This document shows, in pieces, positions 1 to 8,162 of a stretch of DNA of 64,000 bases. A program made the translations under genes and the position numbers. The number at the start of each line of letters is the position of its first letter. Positions within the stretch are counted from its first letter, which is position 1. Origin of the DNA: Variovorax sp. 770b2 (GTDB lineage Bacteria; Pseudomonadota; Gammaproteobacteria; Burkholderiales; Burkholderiaceae_C); assembly GCF_900115685.1 (NCBI RefSeq), contig NZ_FOXJ01000004.1, forward strand, positions 270,975-334,974, written 5' to 3'. Below the pieces are notes generated by a model. It did no database searches. It saw only the letters and a program-made list of their open reading frames with translations, and was not told where the DNA came from.

Positions 1-1
1 G

Positions 2-2287
2 GTGGGCGTGGGCGCCATGGCGCTGGCCTCGGTGCTGTCGATCACCGCGCACCTGGGCGTGTTCGGGCCGCTGGCGCAGGCGTTCTCGGCGCTGATCGCG
101 CTGGGCACCGCGCTCGTCGCCTCGCCGCTGCTGGCGTGGGCGACCGGCGGCAAGTACTACCTGGCGCGGGCATCGGATGCGACCGGTGCCGTGCCCTTCG
201 CGCCGGCGGCGGGCGGGCGCGCCGTGCGCTGGGCGCGCGTCGAGTCGGAGGAAAGCGGCAGCTACCAGCGCCTGAAGGTGCAGCACTGCGTGATCTGCGA
301 GCGCGAGTACGAAGGGCCGGACATGGCGCATTGCCCCGCATACCAGGGCGCGATCTGCTCGCTGTGCTGCACGCTCGATGCGCGCTGCGGCGACCTGTGC
401 AAGCCGCATGCGAGCCTGTCGTCGCAGTGGTCGGCCGTGCTGCGCTGGCTGCTGCCGCGCCGCAGCTGGCGCTACCTGGACACGGGCCTGGGGCACTTCC
501 TGCTGCTGATGCTGGTCATCGTGCCGCTGCTGGCGGTGGTGTTCGGCGTGCTCTATCAACAGGAGCTGCGTGCGCTTGCCGAAAGCGCGCTCGAACTCGC
601 GGCGCAGGCCGGTGCGTCCGAGGTCTGGTCGGGTGTGCAGCAGTCGGCGTTGCGCTCGGGTTTTCTCAAGGCCTACATGGCGCTCCTAGTCATCGCGGGC
701 ATCGTGGCCTGGTGGCTGGTGCTCGCGCACCAGAGCCGCAAGGTGGCGCAGGAGGAATCGAACCGCCAGACCCATTTGCTGGTGCGCGAGATCGAGCTGC
801 ACCGCGAAACCGACCGCGCCCTGCAGGCCGCCAAGCAGACCGCCGAAGAGGCCAGGGAGGTCGCCGAGCAAGCCAAGCTCGCGGCCGAGCAGGCCCAGCG
901 CGCCGCCGACCAGGCCAACCAGGCCAAGAGCCGCTACATCAGCGCCATCAGCCACGAGCTGCGCACGCCGCTCAACAGCATCCTGGGCTACGCGCAGCTG
1001 ATGGGCGAAGACCACTCCGTGCCGCCGCACCGCCAGCAGGCGGTCGCGGTCATCAAGCGCGGCGGCGAGCACCTGCTCTCGCTCATCGAAGGCACGCTGG
1101 CCATCGCGCACATCGAGGCCGGCAAGCTCACGCTGCATGCGCGGCCGATGCGCTTTGCCGACACCATGCGGGAGCTGGCCGACATGTTCGAGCTGCAGGC
1201 GGCCGAGAAGGGGCTGGAGTTCCGCTTCGAGGCGGGAGGTGCTTTGCCCGAGGTGGTGCGCGCCGACGAGAAGCGCGTGGGCCAGATCCTCATCAACCTG
1301 CTGGGCAACGCGATCAAGTTCACCGCCACGGGGCAGGTGACATTGCGGCTCGCCTATGCGCGCGAGTTCGCGGCCATCGAGATCGAGGACACCGGCCCGG
1401 GCATGACGGCCGAGGACATCGAGCGCATCTTCGAGCCCTTCGCGCGCGGCAATGCGGCCGCCTCGTCGGCGCCGGGCGCGGGCCTGGGCCTGACCATCGC
1501 CAAGATGCTCACCGACCTGATGGGCGGCGAGATGAAGGTGCAGAGCACGCCGGGCGTGGGGTCGCTGTTCTGCGTGCGGCTCTTCCTGCCGCGCGTGCAC
1601 GACACGGTGGTGGGCGCGACCAGGCCGGTGCAGGTCGCGCGTGCGCGCCGCGGCTACGAAGGCGTGCGCCGGCGCCTCCTGGTGGTGGACAACGAAGAGG
1701 CCGACCGCGGCCTGCTCGACCATGTGCTCGCGCCGCTGGGCTTCGAGCTGCGCACGGCGGCCAGCGGCCACGATGCGCTGGACCTCGTCGCCGCCGGCTA
1801 CCGGCCCGATGCGATGTTCGTGGACCTCGCGATGCCCGGCATCGACGGCTGGGAAACCATCCGCCGCGCGCGCAAATTGGGCCTCGTCGATGCGGCCGTG
1901 GCCATCGTCTCGGCCAACGCCTTCGACAAGGGGCTGGACAACGACGTGGGCATCGCGTCCGAAGATTTTTTCGTGAAGCCCGTGCGCCACACCGAGCTGC
2001 TCGACTGGCTGGAGCGCCGGCTCGGCCTGAAGTGGACCGACACCGCCGCCGCATTGCCGCCGCCCGCCGCGCCCAGGACGATGCAGCCGCCCTCGCGGGA
2101 GCGCCTGCGCGCACTCGACGAAGCGGTGAGCCTGGGCTACTTTCGCGGCATCATGAACCAGCTGGACGACATCGACACCGAACAGCCCGAGTGCATGGCC
2201 TGGACCGAGGCGCAGCGCGTGCTGGCGCGCCAGTTCCAGTTCGAAGCCATGGGCCGCGCGCTGGCCCAAGCAGTGAGTGCGCCATGA
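2..2287 (+). CDS. Hybrid sensor histidine kinase with Cys-rich cytoplasmic segment, 5' end cut by window
   Basis: Membrane-bound two-component kinase that should autophosphorylate and relay phosphate to the next gene's product; 761 residues are visible and the true start probably lies left of the window. In order: two hydrophobic segments (about 1-50), an eight-cysteine cluster (C96, C99, C111, C119, C122, C123, C129, C133) that looks metal-binding, two more membrane spans (about 160-185 and 222-243), an Ala/Glu/Lys coiled coil (about 250-312), a HisKA H-box with H318 in SHELRTPLN, a HATPase domain (NLLGNAIKF, DTGPGM), a receiver domain with D608 in FVDLAMPG, and a short C-terminal helical tail. 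The leading hydrophobic part resembles the end of a transporter-like N-terminus (inference). Its stop overlaps the next start (ATGA), so the pair is cotranscribed. The stimulus is unknown. Confidence 0.88.
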   Translation: MGVGAMALASVLSITAHLGVFGPLAQAFSALIALGTALVASPLLAWATGGKYYLARASDATGAVPFAPAAGGRAVRWARVESEESGSYQRLKVQHCVICEREYEGPDMAHCPAYQGAICSLCCTLDARCGDLCKPHASLSSQWSAVLRWLLPRRSWRYLDTGLGHFLLLMLVIVPLLAVVFGVLYQQELRALAESALELAAQAGASEVWSGVQQSALRSGFLKAYMALLVIAGIVAWWLVLAHQSRKVAQEESNRQTHLLVREIELHRETDRALQAAKQTAEEAREVAEQAKLAAEQAQRAADQANQAKSRYISAISHELRTPLNSILGYAQLMGEDHSVPPHRQQAVAVIKRGGEHLLSLIEGTLAIAHIEAGKLTLHARPMRFADTMRELADMFELQAAEKGLEFRFEAGGALPEVVRADEKRVGQILINLLGNAIKFTATGQVTLRLAYAREFAAIEIEDTGPGMTAEDIERIFEPFARGNAAASSAPGAGLGLTIAKMLTDLMGGEMKVQSTPGVGSLFCVRLFLPRVHDTVVGATRPVQVARARRGYEGVRRRLLVVDNEEADRGLLDHVLAPLGFELRTAASGHDALDLVAAGYRPDAMFVDLAMPGIDGWETIRRARKLGLVDAAVAIVSANAFDKGLDNDVGIASEDFFVKPVRHTELLDWLERRLGLKWTDTAAALPPPAAPRTMQPPSRERLRALDEAVSLGYFRGIMNQLDDIDTEQPECMAWTEAQRVLARQFQFEAMGRALAQAVSAP

Positions 2288-3312
2288 CCTCGACACCACC
2301 CCTTCCCATGGAACCGTCCCCCCTCGCCCGGGCGCTGCGCGACGAAGGCGTCAACAGCGACCTCGTGCTGATCGTGGACGACGTGCCCGACAACCTCGCG
2401 GTGCTGCACGACGCGCTCGACGAGTCGGGCTACACCGTGCTCATCGCCACCAGCGGCGAGCAGGCGCTGCAGCGCGCCGCGCAGGCGCGGCCCGACATCG
2501 TGCTGCTGGACGCGATGATGCCGGGCATCGACGGCTTCGAGGTCGCGCGCCGGCTCAAGGCCGATGCCGCCACCGCGCACATTCCCATCGTTTTCATGAC
2601 GGGCCTGACCGAAACCGAGCACCTCGTGGCCGCGCTCGAGGCGGGCGGCGTCGACTACGTCACCAAGCCCATCAAGCCCAAGGAAGTGCTGGCGCGCATG
2701 AACGTGCACCTGCAGGGCGCGCGCCGCGCCCGGCAGGACGCACGGCAGGCCGGCCAGGCGCGCAACGCGCTCGATGCCTTCGGCTACGCGAGCATCACCG
2801 TGCGGCTGCCCGAAGGCCGGCTGATCTGGCAGACCGCGCTGGCGCGCGATCTGCTGCACCGGTATTGCGAGACGCGCGCCCCCGAGACGCCGCCCGCGGT
2901 GCTCGAATGGCTGCTGCGCCACACGCCCGATGCGCGCCAGCGCGGCATCGAGCCGCCGGCGCTTTCCATCGCCCAGGGCGCGAACAGCCTCACGCTGCGC
3001 CTGCACCAGCAGACCGGGCAGGACGACGACGGCGACGAGTGGATGATCATCATGCGCGAGGTGTCCGACACCGGCGTGATCGAGGCGATGAGCCTGAGCC
3101 TGAAGCTCACCGCGCGCGAGGCCCAGGTGCTGTACTGGGTGGTCAAGGGCAAGACCAACAAGGACATCGGCGAGATCCTGGGCAGCAGCCCGGCCACGGC
3201 CAAGAAGCACCTGGAGCGGGTGTACGTGAAGCTGGGCGTGGAGACGCGGACGGCCGCGGCCGGCGTGGCCATCAAGCGCATCCGCGAGCTGCAGCCCCAG
3301 TTCGAGATCTAG
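2284..3312 (+). CDS. LuxR-family response regulator, cognate of upstream kinase
   Basis: Response regulator of 342 residues. The N-terminal receiver domain has the acidic pair in VDDVPDN, the phosphoacceptor D76 in LLDAMMPG and the conserved Lys in VTKPIKPKE. A middle segment (about 160-265) matches nothing I recognise. The C-terminal LuxR/NarL helix-turn-helix (about 275-335) begins LTAREAQVLYW and contains NKDIGEILGSSPATAKKHL. The start ATG at 2284 overlaps the kinase stop, which fixes both the start and operon membership. It most likely activates or represses target genes when phosphorylated by the kinase; the targets cannot be read from this window. Confidence 0.93.
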   Translation: MTSTPPLPMEPSPLARALRDEGVNSDLVLIVDDVPDNLAVLHDALDESGYTVLIATSGEQALQRAAQARPDIVLLDAMMPGIDGFEVARRLKADAATAHIPIVFMTGLTETEHLVAALEAGGVDYVTKPIKPKEVLARMNVHLQGARRARQDARQAGQARNALDAFGYASITVRLPEGRLIWQTALARDLLHRYCETRAPETPPAVLEWLLRHTPDARQRGIEPPALSIAQGANSLTLRLHQQTGQDDDGDEWMIIMREVSDTGVIEAMSLSLKLTAREAQVLYWVVKGKTNKDIGEILGSSPATAKKHLERVYVKLGVETRTAAAGVAIKRIRELQPQFEI

Positions 3313-3407
3313 GAGGCCGAGAGCGCTTTCTGCGCCTGCTGCGCCTTGTTGCAGCGCGTCACCGCGCCGACTTTCCGCCTCCCTAGAATGGTCCAAGGGC
3401 CTCGGGG

Positions 3408-4148
3408 ATGCGCGCGATGAAGAACAGGCAGAGAACAACAATCCGACGACTGCGTCACGGCTGGCGGCTGGGGGCGTCTTGCACGTTGTGCACGGTGTGC
3501 ACGCTGGCGAGCACGGGTGCGCGTGCCGCTGGCCATTTCGACGTGGACGATGCCGGCACGCTCGATCCCGGCCAGTGCCAGTACGAGACCTGGTGGGGTC
3601 GCACCGGCGTCGAGCCGGTCACGGGGTTTCACATCGGGCCGTCGTGCCGGGTGGGGCCCGTCGAGCTGGGGCTGAACGTCGACCGGCTCTCCGTGCAGGG
3701 CGTGCATTCGATCACCGCCGGTCCGCAGCTCAAGTGGACTTTCCTCGGACAAGCCGCAGACGCACCGCTCAGCGCCGCCGTGTCGATGGGCACTGTCTCC
3801 GACCTGCGGCGCGGCGGCCGCATGGGCGGGCAGTTCGTGGTGCCGGTGACCTGGCGGCTGGCCGCCAACCTGCAGATCCACGCGAACCTCGGCGCCGACT
3901 GGGCGCTCGGCACCGGCCTGCGCACCCCGCGCGGTGGCCTGGCCGCCGAATGGGCCCTCGACGATGCCGTGTCCGTGATCGCGGAGCGCAATCGCGCGTC
4001 GGGCGCCTGGACATCGCGCATCGGCGGCCGCTTCAGCCTCACGCCGCTGATCAGCGTGGACATCAGCGCCTCGCGCACCCGGCCGCCTGGCGGGCGCGGC
4101 GTGACCGGCTTCGTGGTCGGCCTGAATCACGAATTCACCTGGAAGTGA
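3408..4148 (+). CDS. Exported protein of unknown function, possibly outer-membrane beta-rich
   Basis: A 246-residue protein I do not recognise. It has a basic N-terminus (RRLRHGWRLG), a hydrophobic Cys-containing stretch and a plausible signal-peptidase site after TGARA. The mature part has alternating short beta-like segments rich in Gly, Ser and Thr, and ends GLNHEFTWK, a pattern compatible with a small outer-membrane barrel or a surface protein (inference). A second in-frame ATG at 3417 (MKNRQRTT) is an alternative start with a G-rich stretch upstream. It converges on the LysR gene to its right and has its own leader after the kinase operon. Confidence 0.7.
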   Translation: MRAMKNRQRTTIRRLRHGWRLGASCTLCTVCTLASTGARAAGHFDVDDAGTLDPGQCQYETWWGRTGVEPVTGFHIGPSCRVGPVELGLNVDRLSVQGVHSITAGPQLKWTFLGQAADAPLSAAVSMGTVSDLRRGGRMGGQFVVPVTWRLAANLQIHANLGADWALGTGLRTPRGGLAAEWALDDAVSVIAERNRASGAWTSRIGGRFSLTPLISVDISASRTRPPGGRGVTGFVVGLNHEFTWK

Positions 4149-4158
4149 GCCGGCCTGC

Positions 4159-5079
4159 CTAGCGCAGGTGGCGCTGCATGCGCTTCTCGTCTTCCGCCAG
4201 CTGCAGGCGCATGAGCGAGAGAAAGTCGCGCGCCGTCGCCGAGAGCACCTTGCCCGCAGGCAGCGCCAGGATGCAGGTGAAGTGCACATCGATCGACAGC
4301 CGCCGCACCACCAGCCCGCGCTCCACGTAGTCCAGCGCGGTGATCGGATTGACCAGGCCCACGCCCAGGCCGCGCAGCGCCATCTCGCACACGCTGGCCG
4401 CATAGGGCGTCTGCACCAGCACGCGCGGCGCCACGCCGTACGGCGCGAGCGCGGCCTCCAGCCGCTGGTGCGAGGGGTCCTCGGGGTTGAGCGCGAGAAA
4501 GGGCGCCTCCGCCAGCTGCTCCGGCTTGACGGTCTTGAAGCGCGCCAGCGCGTGGCCCTCGGGCATGACGACCACACCGGGAAGGCGCGAGAAGGTCGAG
4601 TGGTCGATGCCTTCGAGCGAGAGTTCGTCGGCCATGAGCCCGAAGTCGGAGATGCCCATGGCCACCCGGTCGCGCACGTCCTTGGAACTGAGCACCTGCA
4701 GCGACACCTGCGGCCAGGGGCTCGCGCCGCGGTGCGCCTTCAGGCGGGCGAGGGCGCGCGGCATGAAGCCCAGGCCGTAGGCCGGAAAGCAGCTGAGCTC
4801 CAGCTGGGTGACGCCGAAGTCGCGCAGGCTCTTCACGCGGTGCTCGATGGCGTCCATGCCGATGAACACGCGCTCCACCTCGATCCACAGCGCGCGCGCC
4901 TCGGGCGTGGGCACCAGCCGCCCGCCCGTGCGCTGGAACAGCAGCATGCCGGCCTGCGCCTCGAGCCGCTTGAGCGACTGGCTGATGGCGGGCTGCGTCA
5001 CGTGCAGCAAGGCTGCAGCCTTGCGGGTGGAGCTGCCCCGCATCAGGGCCCGGAACGTCTCGATTTCGGCGAATCGCAT
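4159..5079 (-). CDS. LysR-family transcriptional regulator
   Basis: A 306-residue LysR-type regulator. The winged helix-turn-helix lies at about residues 1-60 (STRKAAALLHVTQPAISQSLKRLE). The ligand-binding domain follows (about 90-290) with the family's usual LSCFPAYGLGFMP and LGVGLVNPI segments. It is divergent from the threonine-synthase-like gene at 5143 across about 60 bases that hold an 8-bp inverted repeat, so it probably autoregulates and controls that gene. No Shine-Dalgarno sequence is visible just upstream of the ATG. The co-inducer is unknown; an amino acid or related metabolite fits the neighbours. Confidence 0.92.
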   Translation of the reverse strand: MRFAEIETFRALMRGSSTRKAAALLHVTQPAISQSLKRLEAQAGMLLFQRTGGRLVPTPEARALWIEVERVFIGMDAIEHRVKSLRDFGVTQLELSCFPAYGLGFMPRALARLKAHRGASPWPQVSLQVLSSKDVRDRVAMGISDFGLMADELSLEGIDHSTFSRLPGVVVMPEGHALARFKTVKPEQLAEAPFLALNPEDPSHQRLEAALAPYGVAPRVLVQTPYAASVCEMALRGLGVGLVNPITALDYVERGLVVRRLSIDVHFTCILALPAGKVLSATARDFLSLMRLQLAEDEKRMQRHLR

Positions 5080-5087
5080 CGATGGCC

Positions 5088-5109
5088 ATCGATAAGTTTA
5101 TTTATCGAT
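5088..5109. promoter_or_regulatory. Inverted repeat in LysR/PLP-enzyme divergent promoter
   Basis: Arms ATCGATAA (5088-5095) and TTATCGAT (5102-5109) are perfect complements around a 6-base spacer, 9 bases upstream of the LysR start. Position and dyad symmetry suit a LysR-type operator. Assignment to this regulator is inference. Confidence 0.55.
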
Positions 5110-5142
5110 TGAGTATCTGGAGGTGCGTAATTTTATTTCCGA

Positions 5143-6420
5143 ATGCATAAGATTTGGGCACAACTTCCAACCTCCCTCCCCGTGACGCCCTCGCCAGTTC
5201 TGGACTTCAAGTTCGCCGCCTTGCCCGCGGACCCCCCGGCCCACCCTCCGGGGAACGCCACGGCCTCCGCCCTCGCCCGGACGCTCAAGCCGGTGCGCAA
5301 TCCGCGCTTGCGGGGTTTGCAGTGCCTGCGCTGCGATGCGCTCTACCCGGTCACGCTGACGCACGACGGCTGCCCCGCCTGCAAGCGCGCCGGCTTTCAC
5401 GTCGCCCTCCGCGCGAGCTACCTGCCCGACTTGACCGAGAAGCCCGATGCGATCCCCATGCCTTACGCGCCGGGTTTCACCCTCGGCGAGGGCCACACGC
5501 CGATGCAGGAGCTGCCGGAGCTGGCCCGGCATTTCGACGTCGCACGGCTCGGCCTGAAGGACGAATCGAGCAACCCCACCGGCTCCCACAAGGACCGGAT
5601 GACGGCGGTGGGCGTGGCGCAGGCGCTGGACTTCGGTGCCCACACGCTGGTGCTCGCGTCGTCGGGCAATGCGGCGGTGTCGGCGGCGCACTACGCGTGG
5701 GCGGCAGGCCTGCGCTGCGAGGTGGCCACCTATGAAGGCATGCCGGCCACCTATGCGCGGCAGCTCGATGCATTGGGCGCGCGGCGCTATGAGTTCGCCG
5801 ACAACGCCGGCCGGTGGGCGTTCGTGCGCGAGCGTTCGCAGTACCCCGGCTACTTCGCATTGACGAACTACCGCCTGCCCGCGCTGGGCAGCGCGCCGCT
5901 GGCCATCGAGGGCTACAAGACCATCGCCCCCGAATGCGTGGCCGACGCGGGCCTGCCGGACCACATCGTGATTCCCACCGCGCGCGGCGATCTCGCCTGG
6001 GGCATCTACGCGGGCTTTCGCGACTTGCTGGCCGCGGGGCGCATTCCGCGCCTGCCGCGGCTCTGGCTGGTGGAGCCGTTCCCGCGTCTGGCGCGCGTGT
6101 TCGCGGGCGGCGCGATCAACGGCAGCTATCCCGGCCACACCGCGCAGTTCTCGACCGCGGGCGCCACCGTGACCTACCTGCAGTGGCAAGCCGCGGCGGC
6201 CACGGGCGGCGGCGCGGTGGTGGTGGGCGACGACGAGGCGCGCGCGGCGCGGCGGCTCCTCACGGCCGCCGGCGTGAGCGCCGAGCTGTGCGCGGCCGGC
6301 GGCCTGGCCGCGTTGCGGCAGCTGCGCGAGACGAATGCCGTCGCTGCCGATGCGCATGTCGTGCTGATGCTCACCGCCAACGCGTCGAGCGATCCGAGCT
6401 GGCCCGACCCGGCCGTCTAA
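5143..6420 (+). CDS. Threonine-synthase-like PLP-dependent enzyme with N-terminal zinc ribbon
   Basis: Fold-type II PLP enzyme of 425 residues. A rubredoxin-like CxxC pair (C61/C64 and C77/C80) precedes the catalytic domain. The PLP Schiff-base lysine is K150 in NPTGSHKDR, and the phosphate-binding loop is SSGNAAVS. The family (threonine synthases and relatives) catalyses beta/gamma eliminations or replacements on amino acids. The context is not threonine biosynthesis: no homoserine kinase or dehydrogenase is nearby, and the neighbours are regulators, a solute-binding protein, a second paralogue and an OCD-family enzyme. A catabolic or niche role is therefore more likely (inference). There is no clear ribosome-binding site for the ATG at 5143; an in-frame GTG at 5181 is an alternative start. 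Confidence 0.85.
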   Translation: MHKIWAQLPTSLPVTPSPVLDFKFAALPADPPAHPPGNATASALARTLKPVRNPRLRGLQCLRCDALYPVTLTHDGCPACKRAGFHVALRASYLPDLTEKPDAIPMPYAPGFTLGEGHTPMQELPELARHFDVARLGLKDESSNPTGSHKDRMTAVGVAQALDFGAHTLVLASSGNAAVSAAHYAWAAGLRCEVATYEGMPATYARQLDALGARRYEFADNAGRWAFVRERSQYPGYFALTNYRLPALGSAPLAIEGYKTIAPECVADAGLPDHIVIPTARGDLAWGIYAGFRDLLAAGRIPRLPRLWLVEPFPRLARVFAGGAINGSYPGHTAQFSTAGATVTYLQWQAAAATGGGAVVVGDDEARAARRLLTAAGVSAELCAAGGLAALRQLRETNAVAADAHVVLMLTANASSDPSWPDPAV

Positions 6421-6436
6421 ACCCCAAGGAACCCCC

Positions 6437-7417
6437 ATGCCGACGATGCATCGCCGGGCCTTTCTGGCCGCCGGCTCTACAGCCCTGCTCGCTGCAGCAC
6501 GACCCGCGTGGGCGGCCTACCCCGAGCGGCCCATCAAGCTCGTCGTGCCCTGGGCCGCGGGCGGCAGCACCGATGCCATCGCACGCGCCATGGCGCAGCG
6601 CATGGGCCAGACCATCGGCAGCCCGGTGATCGTGGACAACCGCCCCGGCGCGGCCGGGATGATCGGCACCGACGCGGCCGCCAAGGCCGCGCCCGATGGC
6701 TACACCATCGCCATCGTCGAGCTGCCGCATGCGATTGCGCCGGCGGTGACGGCCAGGCTCCCCTACGACCTGCTGCGCGACTTCACGCCCGTGACCATGA
6801 TCGGCACCTCGCCGCTGGTGTTCTTCGCGGGCATGGACGAGGACAGCAAGGATTTCAAGACCTTCCTGAAGACGGCTGCGGCCAAGCCGTCGCCACCGGC
6901 CATCGCGCACAGCGGCGCGGGCACCGTGAGCCATCTGGCCGCCGAGATGCTCGCGAGCCGCACGAACATCCGTTTCAACATGGTGCCGTACAAGGGCTCC
7001 GCGCCGGCGCTGACCGACGTGGCGGCCGGCACGGTGGCCGGTCACTTCGCGACGCTGGCCAGCGGCTCCAGCCTGGCGGGCGGCAACAGGATCCGTCCGC
7101 TGCTGGTCACCAGCACGCAGCGCGTGAACATCGCTGGCCTGCAGAACGTGCCCGCGCTCGCGGAGAACAACCTCAAGGGCATGGAGATCGACCAGTGGTG
7201 GGCCATGGTGGCGCCGGCCACCACGCCGCTGGACGTGATCGAGAAGCTGCGCCGCGAGGCCATCGCGGCGCTCGAGCATCCCTCGGTGAAGGAGCGGATG
7301 GCGGTGCTGGGCGTGCAGATGAAGGGCTCGACGCCCGGTGAGCTGCGCGCGTTCCTGCGCTCGGAGGCCGAGCGCTGGCAGAAGGTCGCACGCGAGGTCG
7401 GCCTGCAGCCGCAGTAA
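6437..7417 (+). CDS. Bug/TctC-family periplasmic solute-binding protein
   Basis: Tripartite tricarboxylate transporter receptor of the Bug family, 326 residues, about the normal length. The signal peptide has a twin-arginine-like start (HRRAFLAAG) and a cleavage site after PAWA (about residue 26). The mature protein has the family hallmarks YPERPIKLVVPWAAGGSTD and VDNRPGAAGMIG. It binds a carboxylate or amino acid ligand in the periplasm. No TctA/TctB membrane genes are beside it, so it is an orphan receptor as is common in Burkholderiales. It follows the PLP gene by 16 bases with AAGGA upstream of its ATG, so the two are cotranscribed and the ligand may be the substrate of that enzyme (inference). 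Confidence 0.92.
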   Translation: MPTMHRRAFLAAGSTALLAAARPAWAAYPERPIKLVVPWAAGGSTDAIARAMAQRMGQTIGSPVIVDNRPGAAGMIGTDAAAKAAPDGYTIAIVELPHAIAPAVTARLPYDLLRDFTPVTMIGTSPLVFFAGMDEDSKDFKTFLKTAAAKPSPPAIAHSGAGTVSHLAAEMLASRTNIRFNMVPYKGSAPALTDVAAGTVAGHFATLASGSSLAGGNRIRPLLVTSTQRVNIAGLQNVPALAENNLKGMEIDQWWAMVAPATTPLDVIEKLRREAIAALEHPSVKERMAVLGVQMKGSTPGELRAFLRSEAERWQKVAREVGLQPQ

Positions 7418-7431
7418 GCCCCGGCTCGCCG

Positions 7432-8058
7432 CTACTTCGCGTCGCTGTACACGGTGGCGCGCGAGACGCCCATGTGCGCTGCGGCAATCTCGGCGCCACG
7501 GCGTATTTCGAGAAAGCCGGCTTTCTTCAGTTCCTGCACGAGTTGCTTGCGGTCCGCGGGCTTGAGCGACCGCGAGGTGGTCGCGCGCGAGGCGGCGAAT
7601 TCGTCGATGCGCGAATGGATGCGGTCCGAATGGTTGGCGCCCGTGTCCAGGTGCTCGTGCACTTCGCGGTCGTCGATGCGCGTGAACTGCGAGATCGCGC
7701 CCTGGAAGCTCTGGAACAGCGTGAGGTCGACGTTCAGGCACAGCGCGGCCACGTACTCGCCGCTGTCGTCCTTCACGCCGATGGAGGTGCTCTTGACCTT
7801 GCGGCCGTCGGCGAAGGTGTTGGCGTAGTTCGCGATCACCGCCGGGTATTCGGGGTCGCGGATGCGTGCGAGGCCCAGTTCGGTGACCGACTGCCCCACC
7901 TGCCGCCCGCTCAGGTTGTTCTCGATCGCGTAGATCGCGTTCTTCGGATTGCTCAGGTCGTGCACCACGACTTCGCAGAAGGGCGCGAAGGTCTCGCCGA
8001 GGCCCTCGGCCATGTTGCGCAGCATCTCCAGGACCTGCTTGTTGGACTTCTTCTTCAT
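7432..8058 (-). CDS. DauR-like transcriptional regulator (YheO PAS plus HTH_22)
   Basis: A 208-residue regulator with a YheO-type PAS domain (about 10-120, including EVVVHDLSNPKNAIYAIEN and SIGVKDDSGEYVAALCLN). A C-terminal helix-turn-helix (about 160-208) ends AAHMGVSRATVYSDAK. The family includes DauR, which senses amino acids and controls D-arginine catabolism. It is divergent from the PLP gene at 8163 across an unusually AT-rich, palindrome-packed 104-base promoter, so it is the obvious candidate regulator of that gene and, through a similar palindrome, of the OCD gene at 9321. No ribosome-binding site is visible. Confidence 0.9.
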   Translation of the reverse strand: MKKKSNKQVLEMLRNMAEGLGETFAPFCEVVVHDLSNPKNAIYAIENNLSGRQVGQSVTELGLARIRDPEYPAVIANYANTFADGRKVKSTSIGVKDDSGEYVAALCLNVDLTLFQSFQGAISQFTRIDDREVHEHLDTGANHSDRIHSRIDEFAASRATTSRSLKPADRKQLVQELKKAGFLEIRRGAEIAAAHMGVSRATVYSDAK

Positions 8059-8070
8059 GGCGGGAAATGT

Positions 8071-8132
8071 ATCCAGTTCTGGACGAAGAATCCAAACTGT
8101 ACAAAAAGTACATGTTTGGATATATTATCCAA
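8071..8132. promoter_or_regulatory. Clustered palindromic operator over promoter of the second PLP gene
   Basis: Three dyads lie between the divergent genes: TCCAG-N2-CTGGA (8072-8083); ATCCAAAC (8090-8097) with GTTTGGAT (8114-8121), which enclose a nested TGTAC/GTACA; and TTGGATA-N3-TATCCAA (8116-8132). A -10-like TATATT (8121-8126) lies 17 bases after TGTACA (8098-8103, weak -35) and is covered by the last dyad, which would suit repression. AGGAGA at 8150-8155 is the downstream ribosome-binding site. The repeated half-site is close to ATCCAR. Confidence 0.65.
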
Positions 8133-8162
8133 TATCGGAAAGATCCTCCAGGAGAACCGCGC

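Noticed and set aside
136..2283. Long plus-strand frame running into the response regulator
   Set aside because: The part before 2284 is an Arg/Ala-rich out-of-frame reading of the kinase; only the portion from 2284 has domains.
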